A stretch of DNA of 64,000 nucleotides. Source: Xanthobacteraceae bacterium (GTDB lineage: Bacteria; Pseudomonadota; Alphaproteobacteria; Rhizobiales; Xanthobacteraceae). The DNA is taken from NCBI GenBank assembly GCA_019745775.1, contig JAIESR010000001.1, positions 35,480 to 99,479 of the forward strand, written 5' to 3'. Below the pieces are notes generated by a model. It had not been told where the DNA came from. It was given only the letters and a program-made list of their open reading frames with translations, and did not search any database. Position numbers and translations under genes: made by a program. How positions within the stretch are numbered: the stretch's first letter is position 1; each line of letters starts with the position of its first letter. Below are positions 1 through 8,277 of the stretch, piece by piece.

Positions 1-1
1 G

Positions 2-844
2 GCCGATCTCGCCGGCTATCAGGCGCGCATCGTCGATGCGCAGACCGTGCCCTATCGCGATGGCCGCATCTACGTCGCGTCGGGCCTGACCGGCGGCCCG
101 ACACTCGCGCAGGCGCTGGGAATCCTCGCGCGCGAACTCACCCCCGCGCGCGGCACGCCCGGCGCGTCGAGCTACGTTGCCTATGCGCGCGCGCTCGATC
201 AGGCGTTCAACGCGCGATTCGCGGGGATGGGGGATGCGGCCGGCATCGCCGAAGCCGCGCACGCGCCGTCCTGCACGACGCATTTCAGCATCGTCGACCG
301 CCACGGCAACATGTGCTCGGTCACGCAGACGCTGCTGTCGATCTTCGGCGCGCGCGTGGTGTCGCCGTCGACCGGGCTGCTGCTCAACAACGGCATCATG
401 TGGTTCGATCCGGAGCCGGGCAGACCGAATTCGCTCGGGCCGGGCAAGCGCTGCCTCGGCAATTTCTGTCCGGTGATCGGCGAGGGCGGCGACGGCCGGC
501 GCTTCGCGCTCGGCGCGTCGGGCGGGCGCAAGATCATCGGCGCGGTTCTTCAGATCGCGTCGTTCTTGCTCGACCATGGCCTGACGCTGGAAGAAGCCTT
601 CCACCAGCAGCGCATCGACATGAGCGGCACGGGCAAGGCATCGGCCGACCAGACGCTGCCGCTCCCGGTGCTCAACGCGTTGGCCGCGGCGTTCCCCACG
701 ACCACGACGGTGCGCACCAATTTCCCCTATGCGTTCGCCTGCCCGGCGGCGGTGTTGCGCGAGGGCGATCAAAACATGGGCTGCACCGAGATCATGTCGC
801 CCTGGGGCGACGCGGTCGCCGAGGCGTCGGGGCGCGCGCACTGA
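2..844 (+). CDS. Gamma-glutamyltransferase family protein, C-terminal part (5' end outside window)
   Basis: The reading frame is open from the first base, so the gene starts upstream and only about 280 C-terminal residues are seen. Gamma-glutamyltransferases are Ntn hydrolases that cleave themselves before a Thr; the motif CTTHFSIVD followed by DRHGNM (bases about 272-315) matches that cleavage and nucleophile region. The later ALGASGGRKII segment fits the Gly-rich active-site loop of the small subunit. The internal GTG at 47 is not taken as the start because family homology extends upstream of it. Such proteins are usually exported and act on glutathione or gamma-glutamyl peptides; the substrate here cannot be told. 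Confidence 0.85.
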   Translation, partial: ADLAGYQARIVDAQTVPYRDGRIYVASGLTGGPTLAQALGILARELTPARGTPGASSYVAYARALDQAFNARFAGMGDAAGIAEAAHAPSCTTHFSIVDRHGNMCSVTQTLLSIFGARVVSPSTGLLLNNGIMWFDPEPGRPNSLGPGKRCLGNFCPVIGEGGDGRRFALGASGGRKIIGAVLQIASFLLDHGLTLEEAFHQQRIDMSGTGKASADQTLPLPVLNALAAAFPTTTTVRTNFPYAFACPAAVLREGDQNMGCTEIMSPWGDAVAEASGRAH

Positions 845-943
845 GCCGTCGGCGATATTTTCGGCGGGGCGGTCAAATCCTACCGCTCCGGGCCCTTCCG
901 AATCAGCCCGGCCACCCCACCTGACCCGGCGCGAAAAGCTGCC

Positions 944-991
944 TTGACAGCTGGCGGCTCCTCCACTAGCTATGTAAATGTTATTAACATT
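944..991 (+). promoter_or_regulatory. Promoter-like segment with 15-bp palindrome upstream of the DUF2852 gene
   Basis: A perfect TTGACA hexamer at 944-949 is followed by TATGTA at 971-976, but the 21-base gap is too long for a standard sigma-70 promoter, so the -10 assignment is unsure. Directly after it, 977-991 is a perfect odd palindrome (7-base arms AATGTTA/TAACATT around one T), AT-rich in a GC-rich setting and 28 bases before the ATG at 1019. That position suits a repressor operator. The binding protein is unknown. Confidence 0.35.
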
Positions 992-1018
992 CACGGCACG
1001 ACAGGCCGAGGACGGGAC

Positions 1019-1429
1019 ATGACAACGATCGCAAATGCTGAGGTGAAACTTGATCAGTGGGGCATGGGCGCATGGATCGCGCTGATGGTCCTCGGATTCA
1101 TCGTCTGGTGGCCGGTGGGTCTCGCGATCCTGGCCTACGTCATATGGAGCGGACGCATGCGCTGTTGGAGACGAGGTGAGGGCGGTCACAGCCGTCATTC
1201 GATGCAGGACCCCGCCGGCTGGTTCCGGCCGTCGAGCGGCAACCACGCGTTCGACGAATACCGTACCGAGACGCTGCGGCGCCTCGAAGAGGAGCAGCGC
1301 GAGTTCAGGGAATTCCTCGAGCGCCTGCGCTTCGCGCGCGACAAGAACGAGTTCGACCAGTTCATGGCCGAGCGCAGGAACCGCACCGGCTCGACCAATC
1401 CGCCGGCACCGCCGCAGCCGCAGGTCTGA
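1019..1429 (+). CDS. DUF2852 domain protein (small membrane-anchored protein)
   Basis: 136 residues from the ATG at 1019. One hydrophobic segment at about residues 14-40 (Trp/Gly/Val-rich) is followed by a Arg/Glu-rich, probably helical cytoplasmic part with several LRRLEEEQREF-like stretches and a Pro-rich tail. Length and layout match the DUF2852 family, common in Rhizobiales and without known function. An earlier in-frame start at 944 would begin inside the promoter-like region and is not favoured. The stop codon lies in the first unit of a 17-bp tandem repeat. It stands alone between convergent or unrelated genes. Confidence 0.75.
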   Translation: MTTIANAEVKLDQWGMGAWIALMVLGFIVWWPVGLAILAYVIWSGRMRCWRRGEGGHSRHSMQDPAGWFRPSSGNHAFDEYRTETLRRLEEEQREFREFLERLRFARDKNEFDQFMAERRNRTGSTNPPAPPQPQV

Positions 1430-1505
1430 TCGCTACAGAGGTCTGATCGCTACAGAGGTCTGATCGCTACAGAGGTCTGATCGCTACGGAGGTCTGATCG
1501 CCACT
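1422..1505. repeat. 17-bp tandem repeat array, about five units
   Basis: The unit AGGTCTGATCGCTACAG occurs three times without change (1422-1438, 1439-1455, 1456-1472), then once with one change (1473-1489) and once as a diverged partial copy (1490-1505). The first unit holds the last codons and the TGA stop of the DUF2852 gene; the others are untranslated. The unit length is not a multiple of three, and each copy repeats the sequence around the stop, so the array looks like slippage duplication of the gene's 3' end. Confidence 0.9.
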
Positions 1506-1521
1506 GCAAGACAAGCTTCTC

Positions 1522-1550
1522 GCCGCCGATGTCCGACCGACATCGGCGGC
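1522..1550 (-). terminator. Terminator-like hairpin, 12-bp perfect stem
   Basis: GCCGCCGATGTC at 1522-1533 pairs perfectly with 1539-1550 around a 5-base loop. It begins 5 bases past the stop of the minus-strand membrane protein (1555-2286) and also lies downstream of the plus-strand DUF2852 gene, so it may act both ways. No clear T-run follows on either strand, which lowers confidence in Rho-independent termination. Confidence 0.5.
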
Positions 1551-1554
1551 GTCA

Positions 1555-2286
1555 TCATGTCTTCAACGTCGTGTTTCCGGACGATAGCGTCATGCCCTCG
1601 GGCGCCGACGATCCGCGGATCGATGCCGCCATGTCGGCAAGGGTCTTGAGTCCGATCACGATCAAAAGCGGTGCGATCGAGCCATAGCGCTGCGCCAGCA
1701 CGGCGCCCGCGATGATCGCGATCTGCATGATGACGATGCGGACATAGAGCCCGCCCACTATCGAGCCGACGGCGTCGTTGCCTGCCTCCGGAGCGGGCGC
1801 AATCTTCTTCTTGGGATAGAGCCCGCGCTCCATCTGGCGCGGATAGCCCTGTGACGTACTGACCAGGTACGAAATCCAGCCCGACACGAACATGAAGGCG
1901 ATCGCGAGCCAGAGCCCGTTGGCGAAGAACAGTTCGTCGGAGAAGCTTGCAACGCCGTGCACCTTTTTCAGCCACTCGCCGGAGAACAGGATCCACAGGA
2001 ACAACAGGTGCGCCGCGATGAAGAGGCCGGCGTGCAAGGTGAAAAACCCGCACAGCATTTTCCGGGTCGCGGGCCGCACCCGGCCGTTCACGGTGATGGT
2101 TCCGAGTTCCTGGATGGGAACGCGGGCGATGCGGCGAATCGTCCAGAACGCGATGATCACCGTCTCCATCCAGTAGAGCATCAGCAACTGGAAGGTGTCC
2201 CACTGCCAATACAGGACGCCGTAGAGCGGGATCAGGTTGGCCGCGAGACCAACCAGGACGGCGAGGGTTCGGACTGTGCGGAGCAT
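1555..2286 (-). CDS. Multi-pass membrane protein, DUF6498-like
   Basis: 243 residues with several hydrophobic segments (about residues 5-25, 33-50, 75-100, 120-145, 180-220). The N-terminus NLIPLYGVLYWQWDTFQLL followed by LYWMETVIIAFW matches my memory of the DUF6498 family, whose signature is a short loop between the first two helices and a conserved aromatic/Glu second helix. No catalytic motif is seen and function is unknown. It is transcribed away from tolQ and is followed at once by a hairpin. Confidence 0.6.
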   Translation of the reverse strand: MLRTVRTLAVLVGLAANLIPLYGVLYWQWDTFQLLMLYWMETVIIAFWTIRRIARVPIQELGTITVNGRVRPATRKMLCGFFTLHAGLFIAAHLLFLWILFSGEWLKKVHGVASFSDELFFANGLWLAIAFMFVSGWISYLVSTSQGYPRQMERGLYPKKKIAPAPEAGNDAVGSIVGGLYVRIVIMQIAIIAGAVLAQRYGSIAPLLIVIGLKTLADMAASIRGSSAPEGMTLSSGNTTLKT

Positions 2287-2591
2287 TTAATGGGGAACCG
2301 TTGGCAGCGGCTGATTCTTGCGAACCCTTCTAACCTGGCCGGAATTGCCAGGGCGCTAACCTCTTCTTAACCACCGTGGGCGCCACTAGCATCCGGAGGG
2401 AAGGGTTCAGGCCCTAGTTTGGACACGTTTGGCGGGGAATTCGTACCAGTGCCGGTGGTGGACGGCTCGATTTCATCGCGCAATTCGGGATTTCGGCGGC
2501 GCTCCGTGCCCGGCCGCTTGCCGCATCCGTTCGGTCCCTGCGACGGCGTATCGCCCGGCCTGACATTCTCGGAGCGCCAAAAGGATCGCGC
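2287..2591. other. Intergenic region upstream of tolQ
   Basis: 305 bases between the divergent membrane-protein gene and tolQ. It should hold the tol-pal promoter. A CTAA-N7-TTAACC motif (2356-2372) resembles the alphaproteobacterial CtrA box TTAA-N7-TTAA with one mismatch. No convincing sigma-70 -35/-10 pair was found, and no ybgC gene precedes tolQ as it does in many relatives. A Shine-Dalgarno-like AAAGGA precedes the tolQ ATG. Confidence 0.4.
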
Positions 2592-3275
2592 ATGACGGCC
2601 GCCGACAACAATCTCTCGCTTTGGGCGCTGTTCTACAACGCCGACCTGATCGTCAAATTGGTGATGATCGGCCTGCTGGTCGCGTCGGTCTGGGTGTGGG
2701 CGATCGCGATCGATAAGATGATCCTGTATTCGCGGATGCGCCGCGCCATGGATCGCTTCGAGCAGGCGTTCTGGTCGGGTCAGTCGCTGGAGGAACTCTA
2801 CAAGTCGCTGTCCGCGCGTCCCCCGCATTCGATGGCCGCGCTGTTCGTCGCCGCGATGCGCGAGTGGAAGCGCAGCCTTGAGGGGCAAGCGCGCTCGTTC
2901 GCGGGATTGCAGATGCGGATCGAGAAGGTGATGGACGTCACCATCGCGCGCGAGGTGGAGCGCCTGGAGCGGCGGCTGCTCGTGCTTGCGACGGTCGGCT
3001 CGGCCGGTCCGTTCGTCGGGCTGCTCGGCACCGTGTGGGGCATCATGACGAGCTTCCGTGCCATCGCGGGACAGCAGAGCACGTCGCTGGCGGTGGTCGC
3101 GCCGGGTATCGCGGAGGCGCTGTTTGCCACCGCAATCGGCCTTATCGCCGCCATACCGGCGACGATTTTTTACAACAAATTCTCGGCCGAGGTGAACAAG
3201 CAGGCCCAGCGCCTGGAGGGGTTTGCGGACGAATTCTCGGCGATCCTGTCGCGGCAGATCGACGAGCGGGCCTAG
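2592..3275 (+). CDS. tolQ: Tol-Pal system protein TolQ
   Basis: 227 residues, usual TolQ length. Three membrane helices at about residues 18-42, 135-158 and 168-190. The second and third carry the family features: SAGPFVGLLGTVWGIM and EALFATAIGLIAAIPATIFYN. TolQ is the inner-membrane proton-channel subunit that works with TolR to energise TolA, keeping the outer membrane attached during division. It heads the tolQ-tolR-tolA-tolB-pal cluster; tolR follows after 9 bases. Identification is firm, from motifs and gene order. Confidence 0.97.
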   Translation: MTAADNNLSLWALFYNADLIVKLVMIGLLVASVWVWAIAIDKMILYSRMRRAMDRFEQAFWSGQSLEELYKSLSARPPHSMAALFVAAMREWKRSLEGQARSFAGLQMRIEKVMDVTIAREVERLERRLLVLATVGSAGPFVGLLGTVWGIMTSFRAIAGQQSTSLAVVAPGIAEALFATAIGLIAAIPATIFYNKFSAEVNKQAQRLEGFADEFSAILSRQIDERA

Positions 3276-3284
3276 GGGTACACC

Positions 3285-3776
3285 ATGGGCATGGCAATGG
3301 GCGGGCCGACCGCCGCCGCTGAAACGAGCCGCCGCCGGGGCCGCCGGCGCCACGGTGTGATCAGCGAGATCAACGTGACGCCGATGGTCGACGTCATGCT
3401 GGTGTTGCTGATCATCTTCATGGTCGCCGCGCCGCTGTTGACGGTGTCGATCCCGGTCGATCTGCCCGAGGCCAAGGCGACGGTCGTGACCAAGGCCAAG
3501 ACCGAGCAGCTGACCGTCACCGCGCGCAAGGCGAGCGGCTCATGCAGCACCACCACGGAATACTACCTGGGCGACAGCCCGATCCCATTCGAGGAACTGG
3601 AAGCCAAGATCAAGGCGATCAAGGAATCCGGGGAGAAGGAACTCGATCCGAACATCAATCTGCGGGGCGACAAGGAAATCTGCTATTCTGACGTCATGCG
3701 GCTGTTAGGCCGGATCAAGGGGACCGGCTTCGGGGCGAACATCGAAGTCATTCCGGAGCAGGACAAGAAAAGGTAG
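3285..3776 (+). CDS. tolR: Tol-Pal system protein TolR
   Basis: 163 residues of the ExbD/TolR family. A short Arg-rich cytoplasmic N-terminus (RRRGRRRHG) leads into INVTPMVDVMLVLLIIFMV, the single helix holding the conserved proton-path Asp of the PMVDVMLVLL motif (residue about 33). The periplasmic rest contains a Cys pair region around SGSCSTTTEYYLG and a later KEICYSDVMRLL. The ATG at 3285 follows a GGGGTA-like ribosome site; ATGs at 3291 and 3297 are alternatives. It works with TolQ as the ion-driven motor. Confidence 0.96.
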   Translation: MGMAMGGPTAAAETSRRRGRRRHGVISEINVTPMVDVMLVLLIIFMVAAPLLTVSIPVDLPEAKATVVTKAKTEQLTVTARKASGSCSTTTEYYLGDSPIPFEELEAKIKAIKESGEKELDPNINLRGDKEICYSDVMRLLGRIKGTGFGANIEVIPEQDKKR

Positions 3777-3781
3777 CGCCG

Positions 3782-4687
3782 TTGCGGACGGACTGGACCA
3801 TATCCGCGTGCTGCCACGTCGTCGTTCTCGGCGCGGCGCTGGTGAGCTTTTCGCCGGCGCGCCTGCCGGCGACGCAGGTGGAGAGCATTCCGGTCAACAT
3901 CGTCACTGACACCACCACGAGCCAGGTGCCGCGCGGTCAGACGAATGCGAAGGAAGCCAAGAATCCATTCGCGGAGAAAATTGACACGCCGAGCCCGGTT
4001 GACAATCCGAACGCGAAGATCGCGCCGAAGGAAGTGACCGCGTCGACCGATGCCACGCCGCCGCCGTCTCCGCCGGAGCCGAAACAGGAGGCGGCGAAGA
4101 AGGCGGAGCCCCAGCGCGATCTGATCGCCGAAGCGCTGAAGAAGGATGCCGCCGCCAAGAAGGCCGAACAGAAAGCGGCGGACGCAAAGAAGAAGGCCGA
4201 CGCGAAAGTCCCCACACCGCCGAAGCGGCCGCCGACGCCACAGGAGCAGTCGAAGTTCGATCCGCGCGAGATGCAGGCGCTGCTCGACAAGCGCGATCCG
4301 CAGCGCAAGATGGCCAAAGGCGACACGATCAGCGACGCACCGCCACTTGGCATAGAGAAACCGCGCTCCACAGCGGCTCAGCTTTCGCAGAACGAACTCG
4401 ACGCGTTGGTAGCGCGGCTCGCGCAGCTCTGGAATCCACCCATCGGCGCGAAGAATCCCGAAGAAATAGTTGTTACGATCCGATTCCGCCTGAAGCCGGA
4501 TGGGACTGTCGACGGTTACCCTATGGTCTTAACGTCCGGGCGCAGCGCGCTGTTCATGCTGTCACGGGAGCGGGCCGCGAACGCGATCATGCAGGGCCAG
4601 CCGTTCAAGATGCTCAGGCCCGAGAATTACGAAGCGTGGAGAGATATCGAGGTCACCTTTGATCCGAAGCTCATGATCCGCGAGTGA
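3782..4687 (+). CDS. tolA: TolA-like cell envelope protein
   Basis: 301 residues starting at TTG 3782, 5 bases after the tolR stop; no ATG fits. One N-terminal membrane helix (about residues 8-27), then a long Lys/Ala/Pro/Glu-rich stretch (about 80-150) typical of the TolA spacer, then a C-terminal globular part (about 200-301) with VTIRFRLKPDGTVDG and an AMQGQPFK-like end, matching TolA/TonB C-terminal domains. TolA links the TolQR motor to TolB and Pal across the periplasm. Sequence is weakly conserved in this family, so the name rests on layout and position. Confidence 0.88.
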   Translation: MRTDWTISACCHVVVLGAALVSFSPARLPATQVESIPVNIVTDTTTSQVPRGQTNAKEAKNPFAEKIDTPSPVDNPNAKIAPKEVTASTDATPPPSPPEPKQEAAKKAEPQRDLIAEALKKDAAAKKAEQKAADAKKKADAKVPTPPKRPPTPQEQSKFDPREMQALLDKRDPQRKMAKGDTISDAPPLGIEKPRSTAAQLSQNELDALVARLAQLWNPPIGAKNPEEIVVTIRFRLKPDGTVDGYPMVLTSGRSALFMLSRERAANAIMQGQPFKMLRPENYEAWRDIEVTFDPKLMIRE

Positions 4688-4711
4688 CCCAAACTTCCCT
4701 GTCAGAAACAA

Positions 4712-6070
4712 ATGAGCGAACAGAACTCGCCCCCACCGCCTCTCTTGAATCGCCGCCGCTTGCTCGCGCTGGGAGCCGCCACCGCCGGCACGCTGGCGGG
4801 GCTGTCACCGCGCCTCGTTGGCGCGCAAACCAAACTTACAGTGACCGAGGGTACGATCCGGCCGGTGCCGATCGCGCTGCCGGATTTCGTCACGGGATCG
4901 GGCGTCCCCGATCCCGGCTTGGGCCGCAACATCACCCAGATCATCGCCTCCAATCTGCGGCGCAGCGGACTGTTCACGCCGATCGATCAGAAGGCCTATG
5001 TCGAGCAGATCACCGACATCAACCGGCAGCCGCGCTTCAATGATTGGAAGTCGATCGGCGCCGATGCGCTGGTCACCGGCCGGCTCGATCGCCAGGGCAA
5101 CGGCAATGTCGCGGCGCAATTCCGGCTGTGGGATGTCGTGGGGGGCGGGCACCTGCACGCGCAGCAGACGTCGACCAGCCCCGACAATTATCGCCGCCTC
5201 GCACACATCATCTCCGACCAGATCTACCAGCGGCTCACCGGCGAGATGGGCTATTTCGACACCCGCATCGTCTTCATCGACGAGTCCGGCGCGCGCAATC
5301 AGCGCACCAAGCGCCTCGCGATCATGGACCAGGACGGCGCCAATGTGCGCTACCTCACGCGCGGCGACGACCTCGTGCTGACGCCGCGGTTCTCGCCGTC
5401 GACGCAGGAAATCACCTACATGTCGTACGGGCAGGGACAGCCGCGCGTCTTCCTGCTCAACATCGAGACCGGCCAGCGCGAGGTGGTCGGCAACTTCCCC
5501 GGCATGACGTTCGCGCCGCGCTTCTCGCATGACGGCCAGCGCGTCATCTTGAGCCTGCAGCAGGGCGGCAACTCCAACATCTTCGTGATGGACTTGCGCT
5601 CGCGCACCACCACCAAGCTCACCGACACCGCGGCGATCGACACCGCGCCGTCCTATTCGCCGGACGGCGGACGCATCTGCTTCGAGTCGGACCGCGGCGG
5701 CCGACAGCAGATCTACGTCATGGGCGGCAACGGCGGGCCCGCCAACCGCATCAGCTTCGGCGAGGGCTCGTATTCGACGCCGGTGTGGTCGCCGCGCGGC
5801 GACTACATCGCCTTCACCAAGCAAGGCGGCGGCCGCTTCGCGATCGGCATCATGAAGCCGGACGGCTCGGGCGAGCGCATCCTCACCGACGGCTTCCACA
5901 ATGAAGGTCCGACCTGGGCGCCGAATGGTCGCGTGCTGATGTTCTTCCGCGACCCCGGCGGCAATGCCGGTCCGCAGCTCTTCACCGTCGACGTCACCGG
6001 CCGCAACGAGCAGCGCATTCCGACGCCGTCATTCGGCTCCGATCCGGCGTGGTCGCCGCTGCTGCGGTGA
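4712..6070 (+). CDS. tolB: Tol-Pal system beta-propeller protein TolB
   Basis: 452 residues. The N-terminus carries a twin-arginine-like signal (NRRRLLALG, residues 13-21, then an Ala/Gly-rich core ending near GAQ), rather than the Sec signal of enterobacterial TolB. An N-terminal alpha/beta domain (about 40-170) precedes a six-bladed propeller with repeats of the type [34 protein letters not shown] and [11 protein letters not shown]. TolB is periplasmic and binds Pal and TolA. It follows tolA by 24 bases; pal follows after 238 bases. Confidence 0.96.
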   Translation: MSEQNSPPPPLLNRRRLLALGAATAGTLAGLSPRLVGAQTKLTVTEGTIRPVPIALPDFVTGSGVPDPGLGRNITQIIASNLRRSGLFTPIDQKAYVEQITDINRQPRFNDWKSIGADALVTGRLDRQGNGNVAAQFRLWDVVGGGHLHAQQTSTSPDNYRRLAHIISDQIYQRLTGEMGYFDTRIVFIDESGARNQRTKRLAIMDQDGANVRYLTRGDDLVLTPRFSPSTQEITYMSYGQGQPRVFLLNIETGQREVVGNFPGMTFAPRFSHDGQRVILSLQQGGNSNIFVMDLRSRTTTKLTDTAAIDTAPSYSPDGGRICFESDRGGRQQIYVMGGNGGPANRISFGEGSYSTPVWSPRGDYIAFTKQGGGRFAIGIMKPDGSGERILTDGFHNEGPTWAPNGRVLMFFRDPGGNAGPQLFTVDVTGRNEQRIPTPSFGSDPAWSPLLR

Positions 6071-6308
6071 AGCCATGACGATGAGAGGCCCGGAGACTTG
6101 TCGCCGTTGCCAGCGCCCTGCGATGGAACTTTCACCGGCCCTGATCGCGCCGTATTCACGAGACATTAACCCTCATAAGCGGATTCACGGGGTTCACCGC
6201 ATTTGAGGGGTCGGGGCAAGCCTCCATCAAGGTTGACGGAACGTTCGTTTAACCAGCGTGCTGCTAGACCCACACATCCGGTAACAACGTGAGACTGGAG
6301 GCACCGGA

Positions 6309-6803
6309 ATGCTGAGTGGAGTTTTGAGCTTCCGATCGACACGCTTCGCGTGCCTTCTCGTGGCGGCGCTGAGCATCGCCGCTTGCGCGAGGAATCCTGA
6401 AGAGACCGCTTCGTTGGCGAATGCCAGCGCGGCGACCCCAGGCAGCCAGCAAGACTTCGTCGTGAATGTCGGCGACCGCGTGTGGTTCCAGGTCGATTCC
6501 GCGGAACTGACGCAGCAGTCGATCGCGACGTTGGAGAAGCAGGCGCAGTGGCTGCGCGCCTATCCGCAATATTCGTTCACGGTCGAGGGCCACGCCGACG
6601 AGCGCGGCACGCGCGAGTACAACATCGCGCTCGGCGCCCGGCGTGCCCAGGCCGTGCGCGACTACCTCGCTTCGCGCGGGGTCCAGGCGCACCGCATGCG
6701 CACGATCTCCTACGGCAAGGAACGCCCGGTTGCCGTCTGTAACGACATTTCCTGCTGGTCGCAGAACCGCCGTTCGGTGACGGTGCTCAACGCCAGCTCG
6801 TAA
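6309..6803 (+). CDS. pal: Peptidoglycan-associated lipoprotein Pal
   Basis: 164 residues. The signal peptide ends in the lipobox SIAAC (Cys26). The OmpA-like domain (about 60-160) has VEGHADERGTREYNIALGARRA, which includes the Asp and Arg that bind diaminopimelate in peptidoglycan. Pal anchors the outer membrane to the cell wall and is the target of TolB. The 238-base gap before it suggests a second promoter; that gap holds TTAACC motifs but no firm -35/-10 pair. A strong terminator follows, closing the first Tol unit. Confidence 0.97.
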   Translation: MLSGVLSFRSTRFACLLVAALSIAACARNPEETASLANASAATPGSQQDFVVNVGDRVWFQVDSAELTQQSIATLEKQAQWLRAYPQYSFTVEGHADERGTREYNIALGARRAQAVRDYLASRGVQAHRMRTISYGKERPVAVCNDISCWSQNRRSVTVLNASS

Positions 6804-6831
6804 ACTTCGCGGGGGAAATACGGGGGAAGGG

Positions 6832-6865
6832 TCAACCGGCGCCTTCGGGCGCCGGTTGAATTTTT
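6832..6865 (+). terminator. Rho-independent terminator after pal
   Basis: A perfect 12-bp stem (6832-6843 with 6848-6859) closes on a TTCG tetraloop with a C-G closing pair, the very stable cUUCGg form in RNA, and is followed by A then TTTTT (6861-6865). It ends the tolQRAB-pal unit and separates it from the efflux genes. Confidence 0.95.
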
Positions 6866-6972
6866 GCGGGCATTTCAACCGATTGAGGAGTTCCATCGGG
6901 CTTGCCAAGCCGGATGGGCGGCGAAACACTAGCGGACATGTCGGCGCGGAAACCCTTGGAGGGGACAAGTAG

Positions 6973-8121
6973 ATGCGCAACAAGTCCGGTATTGCCGCGA
7001 GCGTCGTTGCCGTCGCCGCCGTCCTGGCCGCCTGCGGGCAGGGCAACCAGTACGTGGCGCCGCCCCTGCCGAAGGTAGCGGTGGCGAAGCCGACCAAGCA
7101 GCCGATCACGCGCTACCTCGAAGCCACCGGCAACACCGCGGCCGTTAACAGCGCCGACCTGGTCGCGCGCGTCAACGGATTCATCGAGACGATCAATTAT
7201 CAGGACGGCGCGCCCGTGAAGAAGGGCGATCTCCTGTTCACGATCGAGCTCGAGCCCTACAAGGTGAAGCTCGAGCAGGCGCAGGCCACGGAAGAATCCG
7301 CGAACTCGACCTACAACCAGCAGCAGGCCGCGTTTGAACGGTCCGCCGAGCTGATCAAGCAGAAGGTGACCACGCAGGCTTCCTATGATCAGGCGCTGGC
7401 GAACCGGGACGCTGCAAAGTCCTCGCTCGATAACGCCCGCGCCAACACGCGGCTTGCCCAGATCAACTACGACTACGCGCAGGTGCGGGCGCCGTTCGAC
7501 GGCATCGTGACGGCGCGCAAGGTGTCGGTCGGGACTTATGTCGGCGGCGGCGGAACGCCGACGGTGCTCGCCACCATCGTTCAGCTCGATCCGATTTGGG
7601 TGAACTTCAACATCAGCGAGCAGGACGTCATCCGGGTGCGCGCGGCGCTGGCAGAACGCGGAGCCACCCGTGACGACGTCATGAAGTACAAGGTCGAGGC
7701 CGCATTGCAGGACGAGACCAACTATCCGCATGTCGGAACCATCGACTATGTCGCCCCCACTTTGAGCACGACGACGGGGACGCTGGCGGTGCGCGGCCTA
7801 TTCCAGAATCCGAAGAACGTGCTGCTGCCCGGCTATTTCGTGCGGCTGCGGATCCCCAGTCCGACCGAGCGGGTCGCGCTGCTCGTTCCCGACGTCGCGC
7901 TCGGCAGCGACCAGAGCGGCCGCTACGTGCTGGTCGTCGGCAAGGACGACGTGGTCGAGCAGCGCAAAGTCGAGATCGGGCCCCTGATCGGCACCATGCG
8001 GGTGATCGACAACGGCCTGAACGAAAACGACCGGGTCGTGGTTTCGGGGACGCTGCGCGCGATCCCCGGCCAGAAGGTCGATCCGCAAGCCGCCGCGCCC
8101 GAAAAAACCGCCGCACGGTAG
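6973..8121 (+). CDS. RND efflux periplasmic adaptor lipoprotein (AcrA/MexA type)
   Basis: 382 residues. A signal peptide ends in VLAAC (Cys21 lipobox), so it is probably lipid-anchored. The order is membrane-proximal beta, lipoyl (VARVNGFIETINYQDGAPVKKGDLLFTIE), alpha-hairpin coiled coil (about 95-160), second lipoyl half (YDYAQVRAPFDGIVTARKV) and beta-barrel. It bridges an RND pump to an outer-membrane channel. The pump gene follows after a palindromic repeat; no TolC-type channel gene lies in the window. Substrates cannot be inferred. Confidence 0.93.
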   Translation: MRNKSGIAASVVAVAAVLAACGQGNQYVAPPLPKVAVAKPTKQPITRYLEATGNTAAVNSADLVARVNGFIETINYQDGAPVKKGDLLFTIELEPYKVKLEQAQATEESANSTYNQQQAAFERSAELIKQKVTTQASYDQALANRDAAKSSLDNARANTRLAQINYDYAQVRAPFDGIVTARKVSVGTYVGGGGTPTVLATIVQLDPIWVNFNISEQDVIRVRAALAERGATRDDVMKYKVEAALQDETNYPHVGTIDYVAPTLSTTTGTLAVRGLFQNPKNVLLPGYFVRLRIPSPTERVALLVPDVALGSDQSGRYVLVVGKDDVVEQRKVEIGPLIGTMRVIDNGLNENDRVVVSGTLRAIPGQKVDPQAAAPEKTAAR

Positions 8122-8150
8122 CACCATGTTGCGCTCAGACCGAGCCATAG

Positions 8151-8223
8151 TCCGCTTGTCCCCGCGAAGGCGGGGACCCAGTCTAGGCCAAGACTGGATT
8201 CCCGCTTGCGCGGGAATGAGCGG
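8151..8223. repeat. Three-hairpin palindromic repeat (REP-like, short form)
   Basis: An outer pair CCGCT (8152-8156) / AGCGG (8219-8223) encloses three perfect hairpins: GTCCCCGC/GCGGGGAC (8158-8177), CCAGTCT/AGACTGG (8178-8197) and ATTCCCGC/GCGGGAAT (8198-8217). The result could fold like a cloverleaf. It sits between the adaptor and pump genes of one operon. Its reverse complement matches the two ends of the GIY-YIG element at 12255-12926, including 35 identical bases at one end, so it looks like a non-autonomous copy. Confidence 0.9.
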
Positions 8224-8277
8224 CGGCGAGACGCGAATTGAACAGGGCTCGCCGATTGCGTCTCACGGGGCAGCGAC

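Noticed and set aside
1422..1505. Possible small CRISPR array
   Set aside because: Units of 17 bases are directly adjacent with no spacers and no cas genes lie near, so it is a simple tandem repeat.
8124..8277. Rho-independent terminator between efflux adaptor and pump
   Set aside because: The hairpins belong to a dispersed three-stem repeat and have no T-run, so termination is not assumed.
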